Counted from the stretch's first letter, positions 34,513 through 44,098 are shown. The stretch: 64,000 nt of DNA from DASXVX01 sp036504075 (GCA_036504075.1 DASXVX010000086.1:1-64000); one strand, 5' to 3'. The notes: a model not told the origin generated them from the sequence alone. Program-made: numbers and translations.

Positions 34513-35484
34513 CTAATGTGTTGCTGCCCCAAGCTCTGCAAGCCGCTTCGTCACTTCCACCTGGAACGGTTGGCCGTCGGGAGTCTGCAGGACTGCTCTG
34601 AGATCCCGCTCCTCCCGGTCGTGGTCACCCAGAGTCCTGTAGACCTGGCTCCGGCCGTAATAGCCTTCTGCGAGCTTGTCGTTCAGTTCGAGGCAGTGGT
34701 TCACATCGGCCAGCGCCTGGGTTGTGTTCCCCTCCGACAAATAGACCGATCCCCGATGACAATAGGCTACGTCATACCCGGCATCGATCGCAATGACCTT
34801 GCTGAAGTCGTCCAGCGCCGATTTCCGTTCTCCGCGCCCTTTGTAAAGCTCTCCCCGGAGGTCGTACATGCGAGCGTCCTGGGGATTCAGACGGATGGCG
34901 GTGTTGTAGTCTGCCAGTGCGAGATCCAACAGGCCCATATTGTCGTAGGCAGCTCCACGTCTGCCATATGTTTCTTCCAGTTCCGGGGCCAGGCGTATGG
35001 CCTCATTGTAATCGGCAAGGCCCGCATCCCGATTGCCGAGGACAACGTAGGCCAGCCCCCGGTTGACATAGTAGGTGGCCGTACCAGGATCCAGTTGAAT
35101 CGCCTGGGAGTACTCCCCGCGGGCCCGGTCCCACTGCCCCCGGTGTTCATAAACCTGCCCTCTGGCATTGTATACCCAGCCCTCCTTCGGAGCCAGCTCG
35201 ATGGCCCTGGACAGGTCCGCCAGCGCCTGGTCATACCGCTGAAGTTTGTCGTAAACGACCCCGCGGTCGAAGTAGGCCTCGGGAAAGTCGGAGCGAGCCT
35301 GGATGGCGTGGCTAAATGCGTCCAGGGCCTTCTGATAATCCCCCTGCTTGGCATACGCCAATCCGGCAGCCCTGTATTCATCGGCCGCGGTCCGCCGGCT
35401 GCACCCAACGTCCAGGAATCCGCTCCATAGCAAGAGGATCGTCAGACCAATCCACCCCAGCAGGCGCTGCCGAGACGCTTTCAT
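34513..35484 (-). CDS. TPR-repeat protein with N-terminal anchor
   Basis: 323 residues. One hydrophobic segment (about 9-27) ends in DVGC (Cys28), resembling a lipobox but with Asp at -3, so lipidation is uncertain and an uncleaved anchor is possible. About seven TPR motifs follow (for example AGLAYAKQGDYQKALDAFS, YNARGQVYEHRGQWDRA and RGSVYLSEGNTTQALAD). TPRs mediate protein contacts on, here, the outer face of the membrane. The start at 35484 has GGGAG 9 nt upstream; the longer frame to 35571 lacks support. Confidence 0.8.
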   Translation of the reverse strand: MKASRQRLLGWIGLTILLLWSGFLDVGCSRRTAADEYRAAGLAYAKQGDYQKALDAFSHAIQARSDFPEAYFDRGVVYDKLQRYDQALADLSRAIELAPKEGWVYNARGQVYEHRGQWDRARGEYSQAIQLDPGTATYYVNRGLAYVVLGNRDAGLADYNEAIRLAPELEETYGRRGAAYDNMGLLDLALADYNTAIRLNPQDARMYDLRGELYKGRGERKSALDDFSKVIAIDAGYDVAYCHRGSVYLSEGNTTQALADVNHCLELNDKLAEGYYGRSQVYRTLGDHDREERDLRAVLQTPDGQPFQVEVTKRLAELGAATH

Positions 35485-35649
35485 CTTGTTCCAGCTCCCG
35501 ATATTCTGTGTTGTACAAAGACGCCGGGTTCTACGCGACGCCCATGCCAGGCCCCACTTTCCATCATACATAGCCGCCCGCCCGGAAACCAGTGGGGCAG
35601 GGTAGCCTGATTACTCCCCTGCCCCCGGCCTGATTGCACTAGTTCCCAC

Positions 35650-35812
35650 TCACCATCCAAACAGGTGCTTGAGCCCATTCCCTGCCTTGTTCAGCAGATC
35701 TTCAGCCGTATTGGCGAGGGTCGATTCCGCCTTGTCGACCCAACCGCTGACTGTCGCCTTTGCCTCCGTTTCGATGTCATCCAGTTGCCTGGCGGCTTGA
35801 GGAAGATTGTCT
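35650..35812 (-). pseudogene. 3' remnant of an amphipathic-helix protein
   Basis: Between a TGA at 35813-35815 and the TGA at 35650-35652 the minus strand reads LPQAARQLDDIETEAKATV then SGWVDKAESTLANTAEDLL and ends KHLFGW. This is protein-like, but the frame has no start codon and no ribosome site. It looks like the C-terminal end of a helical protein whose 5' part is lost. Confidence 0.4.
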
Positions 35813-35899
35813 CAGGTAGTACGGATCATTCCCATGTGGGCCGGATTTGACGCTTACGCACGCGATGAGGTCCCCGTTATGTCGAAACTTGACGAGCGA

Positions 35900-35950
35900 A
35901 ACAGAGAACGCGTCTTCAGCCTTAGACAAGCCGAAAACGCGTTCTCTGTT
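35900..35950. repeat. Near-palindrome, 13-bp perfect arms
   Basis: AACAGAGAACGCG (35900-35912) and its complement (35938-35950) flank a 25-nt centre. Both strands therefore read similar peptides (NRERVFSL and NRERVFGL). It may be a terminator or a small mobile palindrome. Confidence 0.7.
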
Positions 35951-36002
35951 ATCCTGTATCTGGGAGTCACGGCAGGCCGAGCCCTCGAAAGGGGGGACGC
36001 CA

Positions 36003-36092
36003 ATGGTGCTCATCACCGTGAAGATGGATGCCGACACATTCATCTTTGTCGTGCTGATCGTACTCGCGGCCCTTCGCTCCGCTAAAGAGTAG
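36003..36092 (+). CDS. Tiny single-helix membrane peptide, possible toxin
   Basis: 29 residues: MVLITVKMDADTFIFVVLIV followed by LAALRSAKE. One hydrophobic helix with a charged end, preceded by AAAGGGGGG 7 nt before ATG 36003. Such tiny helices are seen in type I toxin and holin-like toxin families, but the sequence is too short to assign. A terminator-like hairpin follows at 36166-36191, leaving room for an antisense RNA. It lies in a decayed accessory region. Confidence 0.45.
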   Translation: MVLITVKMDADTFIFVVLIVLAALRSAKE

Positions 36093-36165
36093 CGGCAGAC
36101 TGTTCCTGATCTCTTGCGAACAGCCGTCGCCGTCTCATCATCTGGGACGGCTACTGCGGACTCCC

Positions 36166-36191
36166 AGGGGCGCCCCCATTCGGGCGCCTCT
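36166..36191 (+). terminator. Hairpin downstream of the tiny peptide
   Basis: AGGGGCGCCC (36166-36175) pairs with GGGCGCCTCT (36182-36191) with one mismatch, followed by TCACATTCT. Confidence 0.6.
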
Positions 36192-36250
36192 TCACATTCT
36201 AGCCCAAAGTGGCGCTGGTATACCTTTCTCGGCAGGGAAAGATGGACGAC

Positions 36251-36362
36251 CTAGTGTGGAAACCATCGGTTGTACTCTTCCTGTCGCCGGGCTCCGCTCA
36301 GATGCGCATACCGCTGGGTCGTTTCCGGCTTGTCGTGACCAAGGATTGACTGGACCCTACGC
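36251..36362 (-). pseudogene. Tyrosine recombinase (phage integrase) C-terminal fragment
   Basis: The last 34 codons read RRRVQSILGHDKPETTQRYA then HLSGARRQEEYNRWFPH. LGHxxxETTxRYxH is the conserved C-terminal box of XerC/integrase-type recombinases, including the catalytic Tyr (RYAH). Everything upstream is missing: the start of the same frame is occupied by another ORF (36357-36599). This is a relic of an integrated element. Confidence 0.75.
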
Positions 36363-36599
36363 CTCATTCCGTAGGCACTGCCCGAACTCCGAGAGCTCCA
36401 TTTGGCACTCCGGCACATGGTACAGCCATTCACCAGTTTCGAGAAGGATATTGGACCACTCGTGGCAAGCCGCATGTTTACACCAAGAGCAAGGTTCGGG
36501 TTTCTTCTCAAAGGCGATGACCCCCTGAATCGTCTTGGGCAGATACAGCGGGCCAGTATCACGGACCAAAACGACGTCACCAGGAATGAACTTCGGCAC
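36357..36599 (-). CDS. Small protein with a Cys/His cluster
   Basis: 80 residues from GTG 36599, with AGGAGGGGG 4-5 nt upstream. It starts MPKFIPGDVVLVRDTGPLYL and has CSWCKHAACHEW plus a later cysteine (HVPECQME), suggesting a metal-binding knuckle. The first 30 residues read like an SH3-type beta-barrel. No family is recognised. Its stop abuts the integrase relic, which fits a small accessory gene carried by the lost element. Confidence 0.55.
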   Translation of the reverse strand: MPKFIPGDVVLVRDTGPLYLPKTIQGVIAFEKKPEPCSWCKHAACHEWSNILLETGEWLYHVPECQMELSEFGQCLRNEA

Positions 36600-36880
36600 T
36601 TTCCCCCTCCTACCCGAGGTCGTTGGCATCTGGCTCCGCGAATTCGATATTCGCGTTTTGTGTCCATTAGGGCAGCGATCGTGCTGGTGGGCACGACCCG
36701 ATAGCGCTGCATGCGCCCGTGCGGTCGGGAATTCGGGCCAACCCGCCGAGCCACAGAGGGTTTTTGCTCCTGGTAGGCTGGGCTCCTGGCTTTCAGGTCC
36801 TGGCGGAGTATCGGTTCGGTCGCCAAGGCCCCCTGTTTGCTCCGAGAAGCCGTTCCAATAGGGTCGACCCGCCGGGTTGG
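36600..36880. other. Non-coding stretch with a degenerate 43-bp repeat
   Basis: No gene seen. Positions 36749-36812 align with the 43-bp repeat family (GGCTGGGCTCCTGGCTTTCA, compare 47881-47900), but with many changes. Confidence 0.5.
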
Positions 36881-37341
36881 CTACCAGTCAGCAAAGATAT
36901 CATCTACGGAAAAGGAAAGCCCGGGAAGAAGGGGAGATGTCAGGGACGACCCCATGGGAAACACACGCCACGTGTCCAGACCGCCCTGTCCAAGGGTTAG
37001 CACCTCGATACTCGCCGCAGCGGGATCCACGATCCAGTACCACCGTGCACCCCACCGACCGGGTCGATGATTCCCTGACGCTCCCTGGCGACAAAAAGCA
37101 GATCCGGCTGGACCACGCTCTCATTGGCGAGAATGACATCCGTTGGCGCGGGCAGGACCCTCCCGAGATTCCCCGCCTCAATAAACATTGCCAGCCTCAG
37201 AATAAGGCGGACCAGAATCCCCTGATGGCGACTGCCAGGAGCGGGTGTCGCGAGCAACTCCCCCTCCACGACTTCGTACCTGCTGTCCTCGGGCAGGAGC
37301 TTGTAGTCATCGTACGTGAAGCGTGGGCCGGGTAGAGCCAT
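36881..37341 (-). pseudogene. Uma2-family (DUF820) endonuclease-like pseudogene with internal deletion
   Basis: The start MALPGPRFTYDDYKLLPEDS and VEGELLATPAPGSRHQGILV to VVQPDLLFVARERQGIIDPV are a good Uma2 N-terminal half (PD-(D/E)XK fold). The frame then breaks, and a different frame resumes with YWIVDPAAASIEVLTLGQGG and ends PGLSFSVDDIFADW at the TAG 36881-36883. The expected middle (about 30 residues, including the catalytic core after VHGAP) is absent. The ribosome site AAGGAGGGGG remains, so truncated peptide could still be made. Non-functional as an endonuclease. Confidence 0.8.
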
Positions 37342-37409
37342 GAGCGGTCCCCCCTCCTTGTGCACCTTTGCCTTCAGTATAAGAACGATCGCAGTGCTTC
37401 CCTGCGCAG

Positions 37410-38711
37410 TCAGGAAGCCGCTCGCTTCCGCACTTCCGCCAATACAGCGATCAGGTGATTCACCTGTGCTCCCGTGAAAACGCCTTCAGGCCCTCTCGGA
37501 CTGATATCAGTAAAAGGTGATTCGTAAAGCAGCCCTGGGTCCATCACTCCATGCTCGGTCAGGTAGTCGATGATCAGATTGATGAACTCAATCTGATTGG
37601 CCTTGACGGTCTTATCGCTCAGGAAATCGCCAAATGCGCGCTTGGCAGCCTGGCGGTCCAGACCGACCAGGGATCGGATGAAGAGGCCAAGCCCGCTGCT
37701 CTCCTGCTTCGCGCGAGCCACCTCGGCTTCGCTGCCGATGCCTGCTTTCGTCAGCATCCGTTCCAGTTCGTCGAGGTCGGTCGGGGTCAGCGGCTGATTC
37801 CATCTGAGCTTGTGAATGGTCAGGTGGTTCTGATGCTCCCGCAGGAACTGGCGGGCCTTGGCCCGGAATCGCTCAAAGTCAGACCCGATGTTGAGATCCG
37901 GGAACGCGACCGCGGTCTCAAGGCCGAGCTGGTCCTCGAAATCGGTATAGATCGGCTTGCGTTGCTGCTTCTCGATTAGTTGCACCAAGTCCCGAATGCA
38001 CTTACGGGCCATCTCCAGCATCGGGACCGTTACGTCCTCCCACCACTCGTCCGACTGCAGATCCTGGATCAGTGGGAGCTGCTCCTTCACCAGCGGGATG
38101 TTAGCCTTCTCCTCCAGCAACCCTGCGATCGCCCTGATCTGGTCACGCAGCCGCTCGAAGCCCGGGGTTCCCCGCAGCACCGTCAGTTGCACGTTCAGGA
38201 TCAGCAAGTCAAACCGCTTGGCCTCTTCGGACTCGGCCTCCAGCTCGGATGGCAGCCCAGCCACTTCGTGCGCCAGTTCGCTGAGCGAATCGCCGGAAAG
38301 TGCTACCCAGGCATCGGCCTGCTTGTACTTCTCGACCAGCCGCCGCTTCGGCCGGACGACAAAGTTATCCGGATTCATGGCGGCAACTGCGGACCTGAGC
38401 AACTCCGCCGTATTCTGGCGAACCGCCCCTTCGGTTACATCGCCATAACCCTTGTCGCCCTCTGCTACTGCCGGATCGCCTTCTGGGCGCATCTTCTTGT
38501 CCAGCTCCTGAATCAACTCCAGCCGCCCTTTGAAGAGCCGGGTGCCCAGCGATTCCGCCGCAGACCCGTCGGTGGTTTCCGGGTTCTGGCTGAAGTACTC
38601 CAGGTTCTGACAGTAGTCGAATATGTAGAAGAACTTCTTGTCCTCACCCGGGCCGAACAGGTCCGGGCAGAGTCGCGTGCCGCGCCCAATCATTTGCCAA
38701 TACCGACCCCC
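37410..38711 (-). pseudogene. hsdR: 5'-truncated type I restriction endonuclease subunit HsdR
   Basis: About 430 codons of the C-terminal part of an HsdR. The frame begins with helicase motif VI (YWQMIGRGTRLCPDLFGPG, then FFYIFDYCQNLEYFSQNPE) and continues through the helical C-terminal region to VFTGAQVNHLIAVLAEVRKR. The nuclease domain and helicase motifs I-V are missing. The break coincides with a perfect 15-bp inverted repeat (38712-38753). No hsdM or hsdS lies nearby. Therefore non-functional in restriction and a relic. Confidence 0.85.
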
Positions 38712-38753
38712 GGAAGGGATCGTTCCATCGATCGAAATGGAACGATCCCTTCC
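38712..38753. repeat. Perfect inverted repeat at the hsdR breakpoint
   Basis: GGAAGGGATCGTTCC (38712-38726) and GGAACGATCCCTTCC (38739-38753) with a 12-nt loop. It replaces the expected upstream hsdR coding sequence, so it may be a terminal hairpin of a small element or a terminator brought in by the deletion. Confidence 0.85.
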
Positions 38754-39091
38754 CCGTTCAGCCCTGCCGGCTAGTAGGTTAAGTCCATCTCACATTGCGG
38801 AGTGCGCCTCAGTTCGTGTTCCGGCGTTCAAGCTAATCGGGTGATCTGTCGCAATTGTCGGGTTGCAGGAAGCGTTAGGCTGCAAAAGCGTTGTCATCCA
38901 TGGGAGCCCATGCTAGCATCGAACAACCTGATAAGTATTGAGGGAGTCACAAGAGGGGTTTGGTCTCCTGATACGCTCCTGTCTTTCGGGTCACAAAAGG
39001 CTTTGGACTCCCGCGAGGCTCCTGTCTTTCGGGTCACAAAAGGCTTTGGTCTCCTGGGAGCATGGTCCCATGGAGACGACTGAGGCCTGGC
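38754..39091. other. Intergenic region with 43-bp repeat array B
   Basis: No gene seen between the hsdR relic and the methyltransferase gene. The right half is array B; the left half is unassigned. Confidence 0.6.
38942..39063. repeat. 43-bp tandem repeat array B (about 3 units)
   Basis: GGGTCACAAAAGGCTTTGG occurs at 38988 and 39031, exactly 43 bp apart, with a diverged unit before (AGTCACAAGAGG at 38945). The inter-core segment (ACTCCCGCGAGGC) resembles array C more than array A. Confidence 0.88.
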
Positions 39092-39815
39092 CTACCAGAG
39101 GCCGGGCACCAGGCGGTAGCGGACCTGCCGGGTATACTCCCGGTAACCCGGCAGCTCGGCCTGCAGCGTGGCATCCTCCAGGACCGTTCGCAGGATGGTG
39201 CCGCCGGCCCCGATGCCCGCCGGGATCAGTGCCCACAGTGACCCGAGGGCGGGGGCAGTCATCAACGTGACCAAAATCATGGCCACGTAGCCCGGGTGCC
39301 GCACGTACCGGTAAGGCCCGCCGGTGGCCACCGTATGGCCCCGCTCCGTCTGGATGCGGACCACCGCCGAGAAGAACCTGTTGGCGGACATGGCCCAGTT
39401 GAGCAGTGCGAACCCCAGGGCCACCAGCGCCAGCGCGGCTAGTTCCAGCGCCAGGTTGAACCCCGCTGTCCAGCCGAAGCGCACGTCCAGCCCTGCCACC
39501 AGGATGCTGCCGGTCACGCCAAACATGGTGGCGTTCGAGAGCACCTTGTCCCAGCCTTTCGTGCCTGGCTTGACTCGGCTCCGTTCGGCGATCAGTTCGG
39601 GGTCCCTGCGCAGGGTGGTAACGGCGCTGACGACCAGCATGCCCAGGTAGACCGCGATATAGGCCCAGGCCATCCCCCCAGTCCAGGCGGCCGGACGAGA
39701 GGAACGCGGATGCGCCGATAAACGCCAGCATGATCCCGACTTGCAGCACGCGCTTTCCAACGTCACCGGTCAGGCGAAGCGCTTCGGACGGGTGTTCCGC
39801 AGGCTTGGGATTCAT
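39092..39815 (-). pseudogene. Isoprenylcysteine methyltransferase-like membrane protein, frameshifted
   Basis: The start at 39815 (GGAGGTG upstream) reads MNPKPAEHPSEALRLTGDVG, then TM1 (VGIMLAFIGASAFLSSG) to LDW. At a G6 run (39674-39679 on the plus strand as C6) the frame must change to continue MAWAYIAVYLGMLVVSAV. It ends with the ICMT/PEMT signature GPYRYVRHPGYVAMIL and YREYTRQVRYRLVP. With one G fewer the gene would encode about 240 residues with five TM helices. Such enzymes methylate lipid-linked carboxyl groups or related substrates. A sequencing error in the homopolymer is as likely as true inactivation. Confidence 0.75.
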
Positions 39816-40078
39816 ATCACATCCACCTCCATCGCCATAATCAAGGCGCACTTTCCTAATTGGGCAGAAAAATGCGGCACACCTGCAGAGGTGTGCCGAT
39901 TAGCACATTCCGCGCCACATTCAGAATTTCAATTCAGCAATCCCCGAACTAAATCACTCCAGATACGTATTCATCGGTAGGGGCAAATATGATATGCCTC
40001 AATCATCTGCGTGGGAGCAAACCGCAAATCGGAGGCGGGTCCGGTTCGGAACTGGGAAGGGATGGGGAGGAGTCAGGC

Positions 40079-41332
40079 ATGATGGGGTTTAGAAGCATGG
40101 GGAGAAAGCACCGGCCCTGGATTCTGCTGATGGTCTTCTTCGCCATGGCGGCGCTGGTAGCGACGGCCCGACCGGCCCCGGTGCGGGCGGGGCAGGACCC
40201 GGAGCCGGTGATTCCGGCGAATTTGCCGTACGACATCGACCCGGGGCCGGGGTTGCCGGCAGGCTGGACGCCGCCGGCGGCGCCGACGGCGATACCGCAG
40301 TTGATTATCGACTCCTTTAATCGGTCCAAACAACTCAACCCGAACGCACCTCAGAATTTGGAGATGCGCGTGATGCAGCCGCCTTTGCCGAACTGGACGA
40401 AAGAGTACCCCTGGCTCTGGACTTACAACCAGGTGATATGCGGTGCCACACGGTACGTTTACTGGGTGCCGGCACCCGCCCAACAATTCATCTGGGACAC
40501 TTTCCATCGCATGTACCAGTACGGCAGCGGCGCTCCTACGACCGCCAACTGTCAGGTAACCCCGATCAACGTGATCAAGGAAGACAAGCCGCCCACCCCA
40601 GAGGAACAGGAGCAAATCAAGTTGCGTAATCAGCTTGATCTCGACCTGCTGTACGCCCGGCTTGGGCCTCCCAGTCAGGGCGGCTTGGGCTCCTGCGTTC
40701 CCTGGGACACCGATGGGAAGCTCGATAACATCCAGGTTTGCTTTAACGGCGGTGACGCGAGTGCCCATTTTGATGCCCCGGCCTACCTGGATACGCAGGT
40801 TAGCCGCGTGCGAGTCCCTGTGCGGTTTGTCAGCGAAATGATGAGCGCCGGGGTCACCTGGGATGAATCGTCACAAACCGTGACGATTCACTTCCCTGCC
40901 GCCAGCAGAGCCGTCGCCTATCCCGTGCCTCTGCCCGGTGGAAAACCCGGGGACTGGGTCATGCCCAACCAATACACCTTTGACGGCGGCAAATACAAGT
41001 TGGCCCTGAAGACCATCAATCAGCCGGAACGGACGATCATCCTGACGGTGGGGAAGGAAATTGCCCTTGTGGATGGTAAGGAAGTCTCTCTGGACGCCCC
41101 TCCCGTCATCGTGCCGCCGGGGCGGACCATGGTGCCCGTCCGGTTCGTCTCCGAAGTCATGGGTGCGAAGGTCTACTGGGTGGGCAATACGCCGATTTTC
41201 CGGCGCCCAGAGGACACGCTCGGCGGTCGCTACCAGGTCCATATTTACACGCCGCTCTGGCCCTATTTCGACTTCCCGGACTGGTTCCTCGACACCCGTG
41301 CCCAAAAGTTCCAAGGAGGGCACGCACGATGA
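40079..41332 (+). CDS. Exported protein with two copper-amine-oxidase-N domains
   Basis: 417 residues from ATG 40079 (GGGAGGAG upstream). A signal peptide (about 12-38, ending in VRA) precedes a unique region (about 40-235) with aromatic and Pro-rich segments. Two copies of the amine-oxidase N-terminal fold follow: RVPVRFVSEMMSAGVTWDES (about 243-262) and MVPVRFVSEVMGAKVYWVG (about 347-365). In Firmicutes this fold is a common wall-associated module without oxidase activity; no TPQ-type catalytic domain is present. Its stop overlaps the next ATG (ATGA), so it is coupled to the propeller gene and probably works with it outside the cell. Confidence 0.82.
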   Translation: MMGFRSMGRKHRPWILLMVFFAMAALVATARPAPVRAGQDPEPVIPANLPYDIDPGPGLPAGWTPPAAPTAIPQLIIDSFNRSKQLNPNAPQNLEMRVMQPPLPNWTKEYPWLWTYNQVICGATRYVYWVPAPAQQFIWDTFHRMYQYGSGAPTTANCQVTPINVIKEDKPPTPEEQEQIKLRNQLDLDLLYARLGPPSQGGLGSCVPWDTDGKLDNIQVCFNGGDASAHFDAPAYLDTQVSRVRVPVRFVSEMMSAGVTWDESSQTVTIHFPAASRAVAYPVPLPGGKPGDWVMPNQYTFDGGKYKLALKTINQPERTIILTVGKEIALVDGKEVSLDAPPVIVPPGRTMVPVRFVSEVMGAKVYWVGNTPIFRRPEDTLGGRYQVHIYTPLWPYFDFPDWFLDTRAQKFQGGHAR

Positions 41333-43959
41333 GGCACAACCTGGAGAAGAGACGGCGGTGGGGCGTCCTGGGTGTTGCTCTGTTCCTGGTGTCGCTGGCA
41401 GCAATCCCCGCCCATGCGGACAACTGGACAACTCGAGGTGGTGGGGTATGGCGGTGGAATATCGTAGATGAGCCGATAGGTCAGCTAAATGGAGATCGGA
41501 GTGCATGGTTTTACGGTGATGACATGGGGCAGAGTGCCACCCAACCGATCATGGTCGGTAACCAGGTCTTTCACCTTGCCGGACCAGGGCTGTGGACGCT
41601 GCAATGGCCGGGGCAAGCACGAGATCCCAACCATTGGCCGGTCGACTTGGCGGATACCGTAAATGCTGGCCCGCCCCCCGTTGACCCGAATGACATTCGA
41701 ATCAGTCATAGCACTCCAACCTACAGCCCGGATTCTCAGAGACTCTACTTCGGCACCTCCCACGGCTACATCTGGGGCGTCAGTGCCCAACCCGGAGGCA
41801 AGGCAATTCCCTGGCGACTGGACGAAGGCTGCCAGATCGTCTCCTCCCCCCTCGTCCTCCGCTTCGACAACCGTGAGTTCGTTGTCGTGGGCGTCAAACC
41901 CGTGGGCAACGGCTGCAGCCTCGCAGAAGGAAAAGTCTACGCCATCTGGGGTCTGGACGGCGTAGGCAGCCCCGGCTCCGTCGCATACCCCATGGGTGGC
42001 TGGCCCACCCCCTCTGCCGTTCCCGGGCTCGTGCCGGGCGAGTTCATCATGGGTGCCGACGGCACAGGCGACCCGGGCGTCTGCAATGGCAAGGTGCAAA
42101 AGCTCCGTCTCGAACAGGATCTGGCACCTGGTTCATACAAAGTCACCCCCGTTGACTGGAAGAAGAGCGCCTGTGTCCCGGTGGGTGTGGCCGACGGGTT
42201 TGCCGTCAGCTACGGGTACGTCTACTGGCTCGATAAGTGGGGCAATCTCTACGCCCGGGGCTTCGCTGACGCTACCGCCCCCGCCGCTTGGCGGACCGCA
42301 CCCGGCTGGCACGCTGAAGGCTACATCAGCCTGACCGAAGCCCTGGGCGGCGGCCTCGCCTTCACCAACACCGTCCCCGCGATCGACGCCCAGAAGGTCA
42401 ACGGCACCGTTCAGGGCTCCCTCTACATCACCCTGCGCAACTACGCCGCCCTCGGCGAAGCCGGCGCCGCCGACCGCACCATCCTCGAGAACAGCTGCCC
42501 CTCCGGCAGCGGCTGCACCGGCGTGCGCGGCGCCATCGTGGCGGTCGACATCGCCAGCGGCGCCATCCGCTGGTCCGACCGGCTGCCCGCCGGCGACCCC
42601 GGCAACTCCGGCCTCCTGCGATCGGCCAATACCAGCCCCCTGGTGCTCAAGTCCCAGTGCCGGGTCGTCTTCGGCGATGTGCAAGGCTACCTCAACAGTT
42701 ACCTGCTCAAGAACCAGGGCAGTGCCCAGCGGATGCCCCTGACCACAAGCGACAGCGGCGAGATTTCGCTCCTCCGGGCCGGCGAAAAGCCCAACCTCGG
42801 TCCCGCTTCGTTCTCCCAGGAGGCCGGCGCCGGCACGGAACCCAGCGTCGCCAGCGGGTCGCTCGGCAACAACGCCAACTGGACCCAGTTCCTCATGGGC
42901 GTAAACTATCGCAAGGCCGACGGCACCCCCGGCGGCCGCCTGATGGCCATCCCCATGGGTGCGACGTACGACCTGCGCTGGGACGGCCCCGGCAAGGCGA
43001 CCGAAACGCTGTAGGACGGCAGCCCGGCGGTCATCCTGAACGGGACCGTCCGGTTCGAGAACGCCAACCTCAAGTTGAGCACACTGCGCAAGACCCCGCC
43101 CGTTACCGTCAGCTGGTTCCTGGTGCCGGACGGCTGGGACGGGAGCGGGGACGCCGTGCTCCTGGGAAAGTCGGCCCTGCCGGACATGCAGAACGGCGAC
43201 AGCGTGCCCGTGAAGGAGACCTTCTCTCTCCCCAAGACGGACTTCCCGGTGGGCGCCGTGCTTGGGGTGATCGATGCTGAAGGGGTCACCCGGGGTGCCA
43301 GCGCTGGAGCAGCCCCTGCCAGCCAACCACTGACGCCCGCCGGCAAAGCGCTGGCGCTGCTCGGCGCCGGTTACCAGCCGCCGGTCTTCGACCTGGCGAA
43401 CGTCGCTGAGACCCTGGCTGCCGGCAATGCCTGCGAAACCGGCGCCGGCGGGCTCGACAACAACTTCCTGCTGATTTCGTTCAAGCCGGCAGCGGCCGAC
43501 CTGGCCGTGCAAAACCTCACGGCGCCGCCGTCGCCGATCGCCTGCGACGACGGGCAATTCGCCGTCAGCTGGACCGTTCACGCCACTGCGGCCACACCTG
43601 ACGTGCCTTACCGGGTGACCGTCACCGACGGGGCCGGAACCCGCTACTTGCGGTCCGGGAGCCGGTCGTTCCCCAAAGGCGACACGCCCGACAGCGACAT
43701 CGTCACCATTCAGACGTGCGGTGTGCCGCATACGGTCGTCGTGGAGGTCAACCTGCCGGCGCCCGGCAGCTTTGCGGAGTCCACCCACAGCAATAACCGG
43801 CGGCAGGTTCAGCCCTACGTGGCCGATTCTGATACCGGACCCACCGGCGGCGGGAGTGATACCGTAATCATTGTTCCCGCTGACTGCGTGCCGAACCCGG
43901 ATGCCACCAGCGCCTACCCCTGCGTCAACTACCCGAGACTGAAGATCCCCGGCAAATAA
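41329..43959 (+). pseudogene. Large exported beta-propeller/CARDB protein interrupted by an in-frame TAG
   Basis: ATG 41329 overlaps the upstream stop. A signal peptide (about 1-31, ending in AHA) precedes PQQ-like propeller repeats (about 32-560), for example SPDSQRLYFGTSHGYIWGVS and GAIVAVDIASGAIRWSDRLP. A TAG at 43012-43014 stops the frame. The same frame then continues without any change as DGSPAVILNGTVRFENANLK and VSWFLVPDGWDGSGDAVLLG. It ends in a CARDB-like Ig domain (LAVQNLTAPPSPIACDDGQF) with paired cysteines, to 43959. Intact length would be 876 residues. The stop may be a point mutation, a read error or a readthrough site. Surface binding or structural role. Confidence 0.75.
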
Positions 43960-44098
43960 ACGCGAAGACACCTCCCTCTGCCCGCGCACGGGCAGGCGGC
44001 GGCATTTACATCAAGCGGCGGCGCACCGCCTTCGTCGACCATCCGGTCCTGCTGGCGGACCTGAAAGCGAACCGGCGCCACCCACGTGCGCCGGCTCT

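Larger units (their letters stand above)
35485..36002. other. Start of a decayed accessory region
   Basis: No intact gene. It holds the 3' fragment at 35650-35812, a near-palindrome at 35900-35950, and the leader of the tiny peptide at 36003. Base composition is lower in GC than the flanks. Confidence 0.5.

Noticed and set aside
36251..39063. A functional type I restriction or Uma2-based defence system
   Set aside because: hsdR lacks its 5' half, hsdM and hsdS are absent, and the Uma2 gene has an internal deletion.
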